From: Vibrio tapetis subsp. quintayensis | GTDB lineage: Bacteria; Pseudomonadota; Gammaproteobacteria; Enterobacterales; Vibrionaceae | DNA: 64,000 nucleotides | Direction: 5' to 3' | NCBI RefSeq assembly: GCF_030409945.1 | Contig: NZ_JAUFQV010000028.1 | Location: forward strand, 372,001-436,000 | Shown: in pieces, positions 34,474 to 47,501 of the stretch | How the letters are laid out: each line of letters opens with the position of its first letter | How positions within the stretch are numbered: position 1 is the stretch's first letter | The notes under the pieces: model-generated | Databases searched by the model: none | What the model saw: only the letters and a program-made list of their open reading frames with translations | Told to the model about the DNA's origin: nothing | Position numbers and translations under genes: made by a program

Positions 34474-37032
34474 GTGAAAGCAGATCAAAAACACACACCC
34501 ATGATGCAGCAATACCATAGACTCAAAGCAGAAAATCCCGATATTCTGCTTTTTTATCGTATGGGTGACTTTTACGAGCTGTTTTATGATGATGCTAAAC
34601 GTGCTTCTCAGTTGCTTGAGATTTCGTTAACTAAACGCGGCTCTTCAGCAGGTGAACCGATACCAATGGCAGGCGTACCTTTTCATGCCGTTGAAGGCTA
34701 CCTGGCTAAGCTTGTTCAGCTTGGAGAGTCCATTGCTATTTGTGAGCAAATTGGTGACCCTGCGACCAGTAAAGGCCCTGTAGAACGTCAAGTGGTACGC
34801 ATCGTTACTCCGGGTACGGTCACCGATGAAGCCTTACTATCTGAGCGTGTTGATAACCTGATTGCTGCCATTTATCACCACAACGATAAGTTTGGCTACG
34901 CAACGTTAGATATTACCTCGGGCCGTTTTCAGCTGACCGAACCAGAAACAGAAGAAGCAATGGCCGCGGAGCTTCAACGTACAGCGCCAAGAGAACTACT
35001 TTTCTCTGAAGATTTTGAGCCTGTTTATTTGATGGCGAACCGAAATGGTAATCGTCGTCGCCCCGTTTGGGAATTCGAACTAGATACCGCTAAACAACAA
35101 CTAAACCAACAATTCGGAACCAAAGATTTGGTTGGTTTTGGCGTTGAAAATGCCAAACTTGGTTTATGTGCTGCTGGTTGCTTGATTCAATACGTTAAAG
35201 ATACTCAGCGCACCGCTCTGCCCCATATTCGCTCATTAACGATTGATCGCCAAGATCACTCAGTGATCTTAGATGCCGCAACAAGACGTAACTTAGAGTT
35301 AACCCAAAATTTAGCGGGCGGATACAATAACACTTTGGCAGAGGTACTCGATCACACAGCAACCGCAATGGGTAGCCGCATGCTTAAACGCTGGTTGCAT
35401 CAACCAATGCGCACATTAGATACCTTAAATCAGCGTTTGGATGTGATCACCGAATTAAAAGAATCCGCCTTATTCGATACGCTGCAACCCACTCTAAAAC
35501 AGATTGGTGACATTGAACGGATCTTAGCTCGCCTTGCGCTCCGATCTGCACGCCCAAGAGATCTGGCTCGATTACGTCACGCTATGCAGCAATTACCAGA
35601 GTTACATCAAGATCTCGAATCAGCCAGACAACCATACTTGAAAAAGCTGCGCCAATTTATCGCACCGTTAGACGAGGTTTGCCATTTATTAGAAAGGGCG
35701 ATTAAAGAGAATCCACCTGTCGTGATACGTGATGGTGGTGTGCTAGCAGAAGGTTACAACGCAGAACTTGATGAATGGCGAGCACTGGCCGATGGCGCTA
35801 CAGAGTTTTTAACAAAACTTGAACAAGAAGAACGCGAACGCCATGGCATAGATACCCTAAAAGTAGGTTACAACAACGTACATGGCTTCTTTATCCAAGT
35901 CAGTCGCGGCCAAAGCCACCTTGTACCGCCTCATTATGTACGCAGACAAACCCTCAAAAATGCTGAACGCTACATCATTCCAGAGCTCAAAGAACACGAA
36001 GACAAAGTGCTCAGTTCAAAATCCAAAGCGTTGGCAATTGAAAAACAGCTGTGGGAAGAACTGTTCGATCTGTTGCTACCACACCTAGAGCAGCTGCAAA
36101 ACCTCGCCTCTGCGGTTTCACAAATTGATGTATTACAAAACTTGGCAGAAAGAGCAGAAAGTCTAGACTACTGCCGTCCAACGCTAACAGAAGAGCCTGG
36201 CATACATATTCAAGCCGGTCGCCACCCAGTGGTCGAAAAGGTAATGGATGAACCATTTATCGCAAACCCGATTGAATTGCATCCAAAACGTAAAATGTTG
36301 ATTGTTACGGGCCCTAACATGGGTGGTAAATCGACTTACATGCGTCAAACTGCTCTTATTGCACTGATGGCTCACATTGGTTGTTATGTGCCAGCAGAGT
36401 CAGCCACCATTGGCTCGATAGATCGTATATTTACGCGTATTGGCGCTTCTGATGATCTCGCCTCTGGCCGTTCAACTTTCATGGTTGAAATGACGGAAAC
36501 AGCCAATATTCTCCATAACGCCACAGCGAAAAGCTTAGTACTAATGGATGAGATTGGCCGAGGCACCAGCACTTATGATGGCCTTTCTTTGGCTTGGGCA
36601 AGTGCAGAATGGTTAGCAAACCAAATTAGTGCCATGACGTTATTCGCTACCCACTACTTCGAGCTAACGGAACTGCCGAACCAAATAGCAGGCTTAGCCA
36701 ATGTTCATCTCGATGCGGTAGAGCACGGTGATACCATTGCATTCATGCATGCGGTTCAAGAAGGCGCGGCAAGTAAATCTTATGGCCTGGCCGTCGCAAG
36801 CCTTGCTGGTGTACCAAAAACCGTCATAAAAAATGCGCGTGGAAAATTAACTCAGTTAGAACAATTGAGCGCCAGTGATAGCTCGATTCCTAGTGAGGTT
36901 GACATCGCCAATCAGTTGAGTTTGATCCCCGAACCTAGCGAAGTGGAGTTGGCATTGGGCAATATAGATCCCGACGATCTTAGCCCACGCCAAGCACTCG
37001 AAGCGTTATACAGACTAAAAAAACTCCTGTAA
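34474..37032 (+). CDS. mutS: DNA mismatch repair protein MutS
   Basis: 852 aa with a GTG start at 34474. The mismatch-binding domain has the Phe-x-Glu motif in [11 protein letters not shown] (residue about 36). The ATPase domain has Walker [10 protein letters not shown] near 616, Walker [17 protein letters not shown] near 688, and [10 protein letters not shown]. The C-terminus [12 protein letters not shown] matches the tetramerisation tail. It recognises mismatches and recruits MutL. Its TAA stop starts a heptamer array of about eight units, followed by a terminator shared with rpoS. Confidence 0.99.
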   Translation: MKADQKHTPMMQQYHRLKAENPDILLFYRMGDFYELFYDDAKRASQLLEISLTKRGSSAGEPIPMAGVPFHAVEGYLAKLVQLGESIAICEQIGDPATSKGPVERQVVRIVTPGTVTDEALLSERVDNLIAAIYHHNDKFGYATLDITSGRFQLTEPETEEAMAAELQRTAPRELLFSEDFEPVYLMANRNGNRRRPVWEFELDTAKQQLNQQFGTKDLVGFGVENAKLGLCAAGCLIQYVKDTQRTALPHIRSLTIDRQDHSVILDAATRRNLELTQNLAGGYNNTLAEVLDHTATAMGSRMLKRWLHQPMRTLDTLNQRLDVITELKESALFDTLQPTLKQIGDIERILARLALRSARPRDLARLRHAMQQLPELHQDLESARQPYLKKLRQFIAPLDEVCHLLERAIKENPPVVIRDGGVLAEGYNAELDEWRALADGATEFLTKLEQEERERHGIDTLKVGYNNVHGFFIQVSRGQSHLVPPHYVRRQTLKNAERYIIPELKEHEDKVLSSKSKALAIEKQLWEELFDLLLPHLEQLQNLASAVSQIDVLQNLAERAESLDYCRPTLTEEPGIHIQAGRHPVVEKVMDEPFIANPIELHPKRKMLIVTGPNMGGKSTYMRQTALIALMAHIGCYVPAESATIGSIDRIFTRIGASDDLASGRSTFMVEMTETANILHNATAKSLVLMDEIGRGTSTYDGLSLAWASAEWLANQISAMTLFATHYFELTELPNQIAGLANVHLDAVEHGDTIAFMHAVQEGAASKSYGLAVASLAGVPKTVIKNARGKLTQLEQLSASDSSIPSEVDIANQLSLIPEPSEVELALGNIDPDDLSPRQALEALYRLKKLL

Positions 37033-37092
37033 CCCGTAATCTATAACCTATAACCTATAACCTGTTACCTGTTACCTGTTACCTGTTACGAA
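37030..37092 (+). repeat. Heptamer tandem array starting at the mutS stop codon
   Basis: Consecutive 7-mers: TAACCCG, TAATCTA, TAACCTA, TAACCTA, TAACCTG, TTACCTG x3, then partial TTACGAA. The first unit's TAA is the mutS stop. The gradual change from TAACCTA to TTACCTG shows point mutation followed by local copying. Same core unit as the array after ispB. Confidence 0.95.
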
Positions 37093-37096
37093 GCAT

Positions 37097-37130
37097 AAAA
37101 AGGCGCTGTAATTTCTTACAGCGCCTTTTT
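37097..37130. terminator. Bidirectional terminator between mutS and rpoS
   Basis: A 15-bp perfect stem (37097-37111 with 37116-37130), loop TTTC, with five A:T pairs at the base on both sides. Confidence 0.96.
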
Positions 37131-37156
37131 GATCTTTTAAATTAAGTGCGATCTAA

Positions 37157-38155
37157 CTAGTCATTTTCTACATTAAATAGTGATTCCATATTAAGCCCTT
37201 GCTTAATCAGGATCTCTCTTAGGCGACGTAGACCTTCAACTTGAATTTGACGAACGCGTTCACGTGTCAGGTTAATTTCTCGCCCGACTTCTTCTAGTGT
37301 TGAAGGCTCGTAGCCTAACAAACCAAAGCGACGTGCAAGGACTTCTTTTTGTTTTGGATTAAGCTCGTCCAACCAATCAATGAGTGAAGACTTAATGTCG
37401 TCATCTTGCGTGCACACTTCAGGATCAGAATTATGTATATCAGGGATAATATCCAGTAGTGCTTTTTCGCTTTCACCACCAATTGGGGTATCTACAGAGC
37501 TGACACGCTCGTTAAGACGAAGCATTTTGCTGACATCTTCAACAGGCTTATCCAGCTTGTGTGCGATTTCTTCCGCTGTTGGTTCGTGATCCAGTTTTTG
37601 AGAAAGTTCACGAGCTGTACGCAGATAAATATTCAGCTCTTTTACCACATGAATAGGCAAACGGATGGTTCGTGTTTGGTTCATCAAGGCACGTTCAATC
37701 GTTTGGCGAATCCACCACGTTGCGTAAGTAGAGAAACGGAAACCACGTTCAGGGTCAAACTTTTCAACCGCACGGATCAAACCAAGGTTACCTTCTTCAA
37801 TCAGGTCCAATAGAGCAAGACCACGATTGCCGTAACGGCGTGAGATTTTTACAACCAAACGCAAGTTACTTTCGATCATACGCTTGCGAGCAGCTTCGTC
37901 ACCACGCAGGGCACGACGAGCATATAAGACTTCTTCTTCGGCGGTCAGGAGCGGTGAAAAACCGATTTCTCCAAGATATAGTTGAGTGGCATCTAAGCTT
38001 TTTGCTGTTGCTTCAAATTCTTCTTTTGGCTTAGATGTGCTTTTTGACTTAGGTGTGCTTTTTGGCTTCGAAACTGCTTTTACAGGTGATTGTTCCTTCT
38101 CAACTGTATTAATATCAAACGATTCTTCGGCTTTTACTGCATTGCTGATACTCAT
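37157..38155 (-). CDS. rpoS: RNA polymerase sigma factor RpoS (sigma38)
   Basis: 332 aa. A Lys/Ser/Pro-rich N-terminal segment (residues 15-50) precedes region 1.2 ([20 protein letters not shown]). Region 2 has [20 protein letters not shown] and [20 protein letters not shown] (-10 recognition). Region 4 has [19 protein letters not shown] (-35 recognition). It directs the stationary-phase and general stress response. It lies 73 bases downstream of nlpD, inside which the main rpoS promoter sits in E. coli. Convergent with mutS. Confidence 0.98.
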   Translation of the reverse strand: MSISNAVKAEESFDINTVEKEQSPVKAVSKPKSTPKSKSTSKPKEEFEATAKSLDATQLYLGEIGFSPLLTAEEEVLYARRALRGDEAARKRMIESNLRLVVKISRRYGNRGLALLDLIEEGNLGLIRAVEKFDPERGFRFSTYATWWIRQTIERALMNQTRTIRLPIHVVKELNIYLRTARELSQKLDHEPTAEEIAHKLDKPVEDVSKMLRLNERVSSVDTPIGGESEKALLDIIPDIHNSDPEVCTQDDDIKSSLIDWLDELNPKQKEVLARRFGLLGYEPSTLEEVGREINLTRERVRQIQVEGLRRLREILIKQGLNMESLFNVEND

Positions 38156-38228
38156 AGTGCCTCCCCCTGGCGAGTTAGCAAGACATTACTACTTAAAATG
38201 TCGCTATCAATGTCGCTTTTTTTGATTA

Positions 38229-39218
38229 TTAAGGTAAGTAGCGATTTGGATTCACCGACTTTCCTTGGTATCGGATTTCGAAATGTAACCGGACTCCATT
38301 TGCACCAGAACTTCCCATGGTTGCAATTTTTTGTCCTGCTTTAACACTTTGTCCTTCTTTTACTAGCAACCGTTCATTATGTGCATAAGCGCTTAAGTAA
38401 TTATCATTATGTTTTACTATGACGAGGTTCCCATAACCTCTAAGTGCGTTGCCCGAATAAACGACTGTTCCGTTAGCAGTAGATACGATTGATTGGCCGC
38501 GCTGACCTGCAATATCGATCCCTTTATTGCCCTGATCTCCTGCTGAGAACCCTTTAATGATTCGACCCTTTGTCGGCCATAACCATTTAGAAACTTTAGT
38601 ATTTTTTGTTATAGTTTTCGGTACAGGTTTTGTAACATTCTGTTTACCTTTAACTTCAACATACTCCTTTGATTTCGATTGATCAACCGCTTTTGTCGAT
38701 TCTTTTTTCGCCGTTTTTTGCGTTGAATTAGCAACCCCTGATGTTTGCTGGGCTGACGATGGTTTAGAATTTTTACTCGAATCTAAACTTTTTGTTGAAG
38801 TGGCGGATGCCGTTGTCGTTGCCGCGGCTGCAGTTGTGACTGCGGGAGCGGTCGGTTTCGCTTTAGTCGCTGCGATAGTAGAGACTGGAGCTGGGGAGCT
38901 TCCAGAATCACCATAGCTTGGTGCCACATAGGATGGCGTCCACAAACGAAGCTTCTGACCAGGGTGAATTGTGTAAGGGGCTTTTAAACGGTTATAGGCA
39001 ATTATTTTTTTAACATCTTTACCTGTCATGTAAGCAATAAAGTAAAGTGTGTCACCCTTTTCAACTTCATAAAAACTGCCGTGATAACTGCCTTTATCAA
39101 CAGTGTCGTACCCTTTTTTATTCAAGCTTGTCACAGGCGCAGGAGTATGCGCCGCACACCCTGACAGCACTGAAATGGCAACGCATTGAATAAATACAGT
39201 CTTTAGCTTGAGTGACAC
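38229..39218 (-). CDS. nlpD: NlpD, LytM-domain lipoprotein activating cell-wall amidase
   Basis: About 329 aa from GTG at 39218 (preceded by AAGGA), the likelier start because upstream codons overlap pcm. Lipobox VLSGCAA, a LysM domain (YEVEKGDTLYFIAYMTGKD near residue 50), a long Ala/Thr/Ser/Lys-rich linker (130-210), and a C-terminal M23/LytM domain (GNKGIDIAGQRGQSIVSTAN to LHFEIRYQGKSVNP). The zinc ligands are incomplete (GIDIA replaces HxGxD), so it is a non-catalytic activator of AmiC, acting in septal cell-wall splitting. Confidence 0.95.
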   Translation of the reverse strand: MSLKLKTVFIQCVAISVLSGCAAHTPAPVTSLNKKGYDTVDKGSYHGSFYEVEKGDTLYFIAYMTGKDVKKIIAYNRLKAPYTIHPGQKLRLWTPSYVAPSYGDSGSSPAPVSTIAATKAKPTAPAVTTAAAATTTASATSTKSLDSSKNSKPSSAQQTSGVANSTQKTAKKESTKAVDQSKSKEYVEVKGKQNVTKPVPKTITKNTKVSKWLWPTKGRIIKGFSAGDQGNKGIDIAGQRGQSIVSTANGTVVYSGNALRGYGNLVIVKHNDNYLSAYAHNERLLVKEGQSVKAGQKIATMGSSGANGVRLHFEIRYQGKSVNPNRYLP

Positions 39219-39228
39219 AACCAATCCT

Positions 39229-39858
39229 TTATGCAAGATCACCAGCAACTAATGGAACAAAACGAACCATCTCGATAACGCTCGATTCAAAATGGTCTCC
39301 GACCCTTTGAATCTTCATTAATGTCTGCTGCTCTTCACCAACAGGAATAATGAGTCGTCCACCGTCACTCAACTGGCTAAGTAGAGCATCCGGTATCGAT
39401 GCAGCAGCAGCCGTCACTATGATGGCATCAAACGGAGCTTTTGCCTCCCACCCCTGCCAACCATCACCGTGTTTGGTGGATACGTTATAAATATCAAGTT
39501 GCTTTAAGCGACGTTTAGCATCCCATTGCAACGATTTTATTCGCTCAATAGAGTATACATGTTCGACCAACTGAGCCAGCACAGCGGTTTGATAGCCCGA
39601 GCCAGTTCCAACTTCTAACACTTTACTTTGAGGTGTCAGTTCAAGCAGTTCTGTCATCTTACCGACAATATAAGGCTGTGAAATCGTCTGCCCCGCCCCA
39701 ATTGGCAGTGCGTTATTGTCGTAGGCTTGATGCATCATGGCCTCGGAAAGGAATCGCTCACGAGGTAACTGACGAATCGCCTCAAGTACATTCTGATCAC
39801 GAATGCCACTTTCAACTAGAAAGTTAATCAACTTTTCAGCTTGTGGGTTATGTATCAC
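39229..39858 (-). CDS. pcm: Protein-L-isoaspartate O-methyltransferase
   Basis: 209 aa. SAM-binding motif [16 protein letters not shown] near residue 81; family motifs [14 protein letters not shown] and [18 protein letters not shown]. It methylates damaged isoaspartyl residues so they can revert, important in stationary phase. Overlaps surE by 4 bases, and nlpD follows closely: surE-pcm-nlpD-rpoS as in E. coli. Confidence 0.98.
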   Translation of the reverse strand: MIHNPQAEKLINFLVESGIRDQNVLEAIRQLPRERFLSEAMMHQAYDNNALPIGAGQTISQPYIVGKMTELLELTPQSKVLEVGTGSGYQTAVLAQLVEHVYSIERIKSLQWDAKRRLKQLDIYNVSTKHGDGWQGWEAKAPFDAIIVTAAAASIPDALLSQLSDGGRLIIPVGEEQQTLMKIQRVGDHFESSVIEMVRFVPLVAGDLA

Positions 39859-40607
39859 AGCTCACCTTCAATCCATTTTTCCATAACAGGCAAAGATTCA
39901 TGGGCAGTTAAGTCGACTAAAATTGGGGTAATCGAAACATAACCCGCTTCGATCGCATGAAAATCAGTCCCTTGCCCTGCATCTTGACGAGGCCCTGGAG
40001 GGCCCAACCAATATATATCATGACCACGTGGGTCTTGATGTTTGATCATATCGGTTGCGTGATGACGAGCGCCTAATCGAGTAATCGATGTACCTTTTAA
40101 TGCTTCATACGGCACATCTGGAACATTTACGTTAATCAGGCGATTGGTTGGAATTGGAGATTGACGATGCTTTTCGATCAAATTACGAACGACAATCGCA
40201 GCGGTATCAAAATTCGTTTGCCCAACTAATGACACGGCAATGGATGGGACACCTAGAAAGTGCCCTTCCATCGCGGCAGCTACTGTACCGGAATACAAAA
40301 CATCGTCACCTAAGTTGGCACCATGGTTTATTCCAGAAACAACAAGGTCAGGAGCTTGGCCTTTAAGTAATTCATTAAGCGCGTAGTGAACGCAATCTGT
40401 CGGGGTTCCTTGAACTGAAAAAATGTTATTTTCAAGTTCAATAATACGTAACGGATTATCCAGCGATAATGAATTTGATGCACCTGAACGGTTTCGATCA
40501 GGCGCGACGATGATGATCTCAGCGATATCCGATAGATGTTTGGCCAACGTCTTAATACCAAGCGCATGCACCCCATCATCATTACTCAATAAAATCTTCA
40601 TGCTCAT
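39855..40607 (-). CDS. surE: 5'/3'-nucleotidase SurE
   Basis: 250 aa. [20 protein letters not shown] at the N-terminus holds the acidic metal pair (NDDG); [11 protein letters not shown] and [19 protein letters not shown] (Asn ligand) complete the active site. It removes phosphate from nucleoside monophosphates and short polyphosphate. The first two residues (MS) before MKILL may or may not be translated. Four-base overlap with pcm; 6 bases after truD. Confidence 0.98.
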   Translation of the reverse strand: MSMKILLSNDDGVHALGIKTLAKHLSDIAEIIIVAPDRNRSGASNSLSLDNPLRIIELENNIFSVQGTPTDCVHYALNELLKGQAPDLVVSGINHGANLGDDVLYSGTVAAAMEGHFLGVPSIAVSLVGQTNFDTAAIVVRNLIEKHRQSPIPTNRLINVNVPDVPYEALKGTSITRLGARHHATDMIKHQDPRGHDIYWLGPPGPRQDAGQGTDFHAIEAGYVSITPILVDLTAHESLPVMEKWIEGEL

Positions 40608-40613
40608 GATTCC

Positions 40614-41663
40614 TTAATTATCGTAGTGACGCTCAACTTCAATTTCTTCAACCAACTCTCGAACAATCGCGGTTGCAAAGCAGCCTGACGACAGTGAAAA
40701 CGTTAATGTGATTTCATCACCATTCGTGCTCCAGTTAAAATCTTGAGGTTTTAAGCTGATTTCGCGACGCTCATGACGCATGCGATTTCCACGAATCAAA
40801 GCCATGAGATCCGGCTCGCTATCCACGACGGTTTGCTCTATCTCTAATGCCACCAGTTGCGTTGGTAAGGCGTTATCGCCAGCCAGTGCAGCCGTTAGCT
40901 GAGCTTCACCTGTAGTGATTAGAGATTGGATTGCACCAAGGTTAGATTCATCAATTGCCGTCAGTTGACCGTTTTCTTTTACCAAGTCACCTACAAGTAA
41001 CTGATTGAATGCTTTTGCTTCAATACGGGCAGACAAAATATGGTTAAAAATCCAAGAACGAGCGGCCGACAGATATAAGCTACGTTTGTTTTGGTTACGA
41101 GTGCGGACATTATCACGCCCCCAACGACGTGCTTCCGACACGTTATTGCCCTCGTTACCAAATCGTTGTGCACCGAAGTAATTTGGCACGCCTTGCAGTT
41201 TGATCTGCTCAAGTCGTGCAAGCACACTTTCAATATCAGTCACTTCAGATAACGTCACTTCAAACTCGTTACCGATAAGATCCCCTGGGCGAAGTTTCTT
41301 ATTGTGGCGGTCTGTAGCCAGAATTTTAATTGACGGGTATTGCTGTAAGAACGCTGTGAAATCTGGCGTGTCACCTTTCGGTAAGTGCACGCTTAACCAT
41401 TGCTCAGTCACAGCATGGCGGTCTTTTAAGCCAGCCCAACTTACGTCTTTTGATTTCACATCACAGGCTTTTGCCAACTCATTTGCTACAAAACTGGTAT
41501 TTTCACCGGTCTTTTGGATGCGCACCATTAAATGCTCACCACTGCCTGTAAATTCAAAACCTAAGTCTTCTTTAACCACAAAATGTTCTGGTTTTGCTTT
41601 CAGTTTCGCACGTGAGGTTGGCTTACCCAATTGATAAGCAAATGGAGCTAAAATATCAGTCAT
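40614..41663 (-). CDS. truD: tRNA pseudouridine synthase D
   Basis: 349 aa. Catalytic aspartate in WAGLKDRHAVTEQWLSVHLP (the D of LKDRHA, near residue 81); also VPNYFGAQRFGNEGNN and SLYLSAARSWIFNHILSAR. It makes pseudouridine at position 13 of tRNA-Glu. Between ispF (4 bases) and surE (6 bases) in a tightly packed operon. Confidence 0.98.
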   Translation of the reverse strand: MTDILAPFAYQLGKPTSRAKLKAKPEHFVVKEDLGFEFTGSGEHLMVRIQKTGENTSFVANELAKACDVKSKDVSWAGLKDRHAVTEQWLSVHLPKGDTPDFTAFLQQYPSIKILATDRHNKKLRPGDLIGNEFEVTLSEVTDIESVLARLEQIKLQGVPNYFGAQRFGNEGNNVSEARRWGRDNVRTRNQNKRSLYLSAARSWIFNHILSARIEAKAFNQLLVGDLVKENGQLTAIDESNLGAIQSLITTGEAQLTAALAGDNALPTQLVALEIEQTVVDSEPDLMALIRGNRMRHERREISLKPQDFNWSTNGDEITLTFSLSSGCFATAIVRELVEEIEVERHYDN

Positions 41664-41667
41664 GGTG

Positions 41668-42144
41668 TTACTTCTTAGTTATGAGGACAACCGCTTCACA
41701 AGCGATGCCTTCTTTACGACCAGTGAAGCCAAGTTTTTCAGTTGTGGTCGCTTTAACGTTAACGTTGGCAAGATCAGTTTCCAGATCTTGTGCGATACAC
41801 TGACACATCGCTTCGATATGTGGTGCCATCTTTGGTGCTTGTGCCATGATAGTGACGTCAGCATTACCAATGATATAACCTTTTTCTTTTACAAAGCGAT
41901 AGACCTCTCTTAAAAGAGCGCGGCTGTCTGCGCCTTTCCACTTATCGTCGGTGTCCGGGAAGTGACGGCCAATATCACCTTGTGCAATAGCACCTAACAA
42001 AGCGTCGGATAACGCGTGCAGTGCGACATCACCATCAGAGTGAGCAATTAAACCGTGCTCATAAGGAATAGCCACACCACCAATAATAACCGGTCCTTCG
42101 CCACCAAATTTGTGTACATCAAAGCCGTGTCCAATACGAATCAT
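41668..42144 (-). CDS. ispF: 2-C-methyl-D-erythritol 2,4-cyclodiphosphate synthase
   Basis: About 158 aa from ATG 42144 ([14 protein letters not shown]), with AAGGA 6 bases upstream inside the end of ispD; an ATG at 42150, overlapping the ispD stop, is the alternative. Metal ligands in GHGFDVH (Asp, His) and [12 protein letters not shown] (His); [13 protein letters not shown] is family-specific. Fifth step of the non-mevalonate isoprenoid pathway. Confidence 0.97.
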   Translation of the reverse strand: MIRIGHGFDVHKFGGEGPVIIGGVAIPYEHGLIAHSDGDVALHALSDALLGAIAQGDIGRHFPDTDDKWKGADSRALLREVYRFVKEKGYIIGNADVTIMAQAPKMAPHIEAMCQCIAQDLETDLANVNVKATTTEKLGFTGRKEGIACEAVVLITKK

Positions 42145-42146
42145 GG

Positions 42147-42869
42147 TCATTCCTTATTAAAAGATTTTTGTAAATAGAACTCAGCTAAGGCTAAATCTTC
42201 AGGCTGAGTTACTTTAATATTGTCGGCTCTTCCGCTAACCAACAATGGGGATAATCCAGCCCACTCCATTGCTGATGCTTCGTCCGTAATAGTAACACCT
42301 TGCTCCAGCGCGGAACTTAGCGCCTGTTTCAGAGCGGCTCGGCGGAACATTTGAGGGGTAAGAGCATGCCATAAGTCAGCGCGTTCTACCGTTTCTCCGA
42401 TTTGATGTTCTCCATTTCCACGTTTCATGGTGTCTCGCACCGGAGACGCCAAAATCCCACCAACGTCATGGACTAGGCAGCTTGAAATCAGCTTGTCGAT
42501 GTCCTCGATGGTGAGGCATGGCCGCGCAGCATCATGCACCATAACCCATTGATACTCAGACAGGTGAACATCAAGATAGTTTAAGCCAGAAAGAACAGAA
42601 TCAGCTCGCTCACTACCACCCGCAACTCTTATAACTCTCGCGTCATTGGCCATCGACAGTTTTGTATAATATGGATCGTCTTTACCTATTGCGATAACAA
42701 TTTTATCTACACGCGGGTGCTGCAATAAACAAGCAATGGTATGCTCCAAAATCGTAATGCCGTGAATGGTCAAATATTGCTTTGGCAGCGATGCTTGCAT
42801 ACGACTGCCCACTCCTGCTGCGGGAACAATCACAGCGATTTTTTCTTGGTTCATGGTGTTATCTGACAT
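42147..42869 (-). CDS. ispD: 2-C-methyl-D-erythritol 4-phosphate cytidylyltransferase
   Basis: 240 aa. Nucleotide-binding [19 protein letters not shown] (residue 14 on), VHDAARPCL near 111 and TDEASAMEW near 200. It attaches CMP to methylerythritol phosphate in isoprenoid synthesis. Coupled to ispF by stop/start overlap; 23 bases after ftsB. Confidence 0.98.
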   Translation of the reverse strand: MSDNTMNQEKIAVIVPAAGVGSRMQASLPKQYLTIHGITILEHTIACLLQHPRVDKIVIAIGKDDPYYTKLSMANDARVIRVAGGSERADSVLSGLNYLDVHLSEYQWVMVHDAARPCLTIEDIDKLISSCLVHDVGGILASPVRDTMKRGNGEHQIGETVERADLWHALTPQMFRRAALKQALSSALEQGVTITDEASAMEWAGLSPLLVSGRADNIKVTQPEDLALAEFYLQKSFNKE

Positions 42870-42892
42870 GAGTATTGGGTACTGTTAGGAGG

Positions 42893-43180
42893 TTATTTGG
42901 ACGGCGCATCATCGCCTATTATACGATAAAAGGTTTCATCCTCTTTTACCATTCCAAGCTGGTGCCGGGCTCTTTCTTCAATGGCATCGAGTCCTTGGCG
43001 TAAGTCGTCGATCTCGGCGTACATTTCATCGTTACGCTGCTTAAGTTTCGCATTCACGCCCTCTTGAATCACGATATCCCCTTGAACTTTTGCTAAATCA
43101 GCCTCGCCATTTTTACCAAACCACACATTGTATTGCAGTATTGCCACCAGCGTTAAAAGTCCAAAAGCAAAAACTCGCAT
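42893..43180 (-). CDS. ftsB: Cell division protein FtsB
   Basis: 95 aa. One N-terminal membrane segment ([20 protein letters not shown]) followed by a periplasmic coiled coil (residues 27-70, [20 protein letters not shown]) and the conserved [19 protein letters not shown]. It forms the FtsQLB complex that activates septal wall synthesis. First gene of the ftsB-ispD-ispF-truD-surE-pcm-nlpD run. Confidence 0.97.
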   Translation of the reverse strand: MRVFAFGLLTLVAILQYNVWFGKNGEADLAKVQGDIVIQEGVNAKLKQRNDEMYAEIDDLRQGLDAIEERARHQLGMVKEDETFYRIIGDDAPSK

Positions 43181-43276
43181 GAATGCTCACCAAGAAAAAA
43201 ATAATAACCGCATATATACCATATTCAGACGGTTAGAGCGAAAAGAAAGCATTCGCAGGGCTCACTAAAGTACAGG

Positions 43277-43309
43277 TAAAAAAATGCCCCGCACTAGGCG
43301 GGGCATTCA
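43277..43309 (-). terminator. Terminator after eno
   Basis: Stem AATGCCCCGC (43283-43292) with GCGGGGCATT (43298-43307), loop of five, then a T-run on the minus strand. It separates eno from ftsB. Confidence 0.94.
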
Positions 43310-43341
43310 AAGCTTTATGCTAAGTCTAATTCAATTAAGAA

Positions 43342-44664
<1,323 letters not shown>

Positions 44665-44721
44665 TTAAATGTCAAAACTAAAGGGGCTGCTCGACCTTGA
44701 ACAGCGCCCATATCCTTTTAC

Positions 44722-46431
<1,710 letters not shown>

Positions 46432-46568
46432 TTATCGCCACAACGTGAAATCTATCACACTGTGATCTTTTATTTTTTGCTTCAAATCAAATGTAGCGAC
46501 TCAAATCATTCTAATTGAAAATGAAATGAGTCACTATTAACTCGTTTCGACTCTAAGTTGTTGATAGT

Positions 46569-47372
46569 TTAATTTTTAGCTCGCTCTCTTCGCTTTACTT
46601 CATCCCACATGGCATCCAATTCATCCAAGTCAAAGTCCGTTAGCTGTTTATTCTTTGCTCTGACCTGTTCTTCAACACCATTAAAACGTCGAGTAAACTT
46701 GATATTGGCTTTATTTAGCGCCGACTCTGGGTTTTTACCCAAATGTCTGGCTAAATTCACGGTGGCGAACAGTAAATCCCCTAGCTCCGCTTCAATGTTT
46801 TCTTCATTGGGTGTCACTTGGATGGCCTCTTCAACCACTTCGTCGATTTCTTCTTTTACTTTGTCGACCACTGGACCAAGCGCAGCCCAATCAAAGCCAT
46901 ATTTAGCGACTTTTTTCTGGATTTTATTGGCTTTGCTGAGCGCAGGTAACGATCTTGGAATTGAGTCTAGAACACTTTTATCTGTTTTTCCTTGTCGTTT
47001 TTTTTCTTTAATTTTTTCTTTTTCCCAATTGGCATTTATTTCTTCATCATCCTCAAATTTGAGATCAGAAAAAACATGTGGGTGACGACGGGTTAGCTTT
47101 TCGTTTAAACCCGAAACCACATCATCAAACTCAAACAGCCCCTGCTCCTTTGCCATCTGGCTATAGAAGATCACTTGAAATAACAGGTCTCCGAGCTCTT
47201 CTTGCAAGTTAGGCCAATCGCGGTTGTGAATCGCGTCCACCACCTCATACGTTTCTTCAATGGTATGAGGTACGATGCTATCGAACGTTTGTTGTTTGTC
47301 CCACGGGCATCCTTTCTCATCATCACGTAGGGTTGCCATGATCTGTTTTAGTTGTTCAATTGGGTCATTCAT
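46569..47372 (-). CDS. mazG: Nucleoside triphosphate pyrophosphohydrolase MazG
   Basis: 267 aa with two MazG repeats. The first has [20 protein letters not shown] and [17 protein letters not shown]; the second has [13 protein letters not shown] and [19 protein letters not shown]. It removes abnormal NTPs and lowers ppGpp when amino acids run short. It lies between relA and pyrG as in E. coli, where mazEF sits between; no mazEF toxin pair is present here (only 129 bases separate it from relA, holding a terminator). Confidence 0.98.
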   Translation of the reverse strand: MNDPIEQLKQIMATLRDDEKGCPWDKQQTFDSIVPHTIEETYEVVDAIHNRDWPNLQEELGDLLFQVIFYSQMAKEQGLFEFDDVVSGLNEKLTRRHPHVFSDLKFEDDEEINANWEKEKIKEKKRQGKTDKSVLDSIPRSLPALSKANKIQKKVAKYGFDWAALGPVVDKVKEEIDEVVEEAIQVTPNEENIEAELGDLLFATVNLARHLGKNPESALNKANIKFTRRFNGVEEQVRAKNKQLTDFDLDELDAMWDEVKRRERAKN

Positions 47373-47389
47373 GACTCTGTTTCCTTAAA

Positions 47390-47425
47390 CAAAAAGGTGA
47401 GCAGCAAACACCACTCACCTTTTAA
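47390..47425 (-). terminator. Terminator between relA and mazG
   Basis: Stem AAAAGGTGAG (47392-47401) with CTCACCTTTT (47414-47423), loop of 12 bases with weak inner pairing, T-run on the minus strand. Confidence 0.85.
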
Positions 47426-47501
47426 AATTAACAATTTGATTTTCTAGAGTGTTACTTCAACCACAAACGGTAATCGAAGCAGACACATGCGAAGATAAAA
47501 G

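Noticed and set aside
34381..34518. N-terminal extension of PncC over the mutS start
   Set aside because: The extra 46 residues are unlike the family, overlap mutS, and a good AGAGGA site precedes the ATG at 34380.
41200..41634. 144-codon plus-strand frame opposite truD
   Set aside because: Lies wholly antisense to a clearly coding gene, with no family features; a shadow frame. The same applies to the 158-codon frame at 46609-47085 opposite mazG and the 153-codon frame at 1969-2430 opposite obgE.
46450..46470. CRP site in the pyrG-mazG gap
   Set aside because: The sequence reads TCACA-c-TGTGA, the half-sites facing the wrong way (CRP needs TGTGA-N6-TCACA). A palindrome, but not a CRP site.
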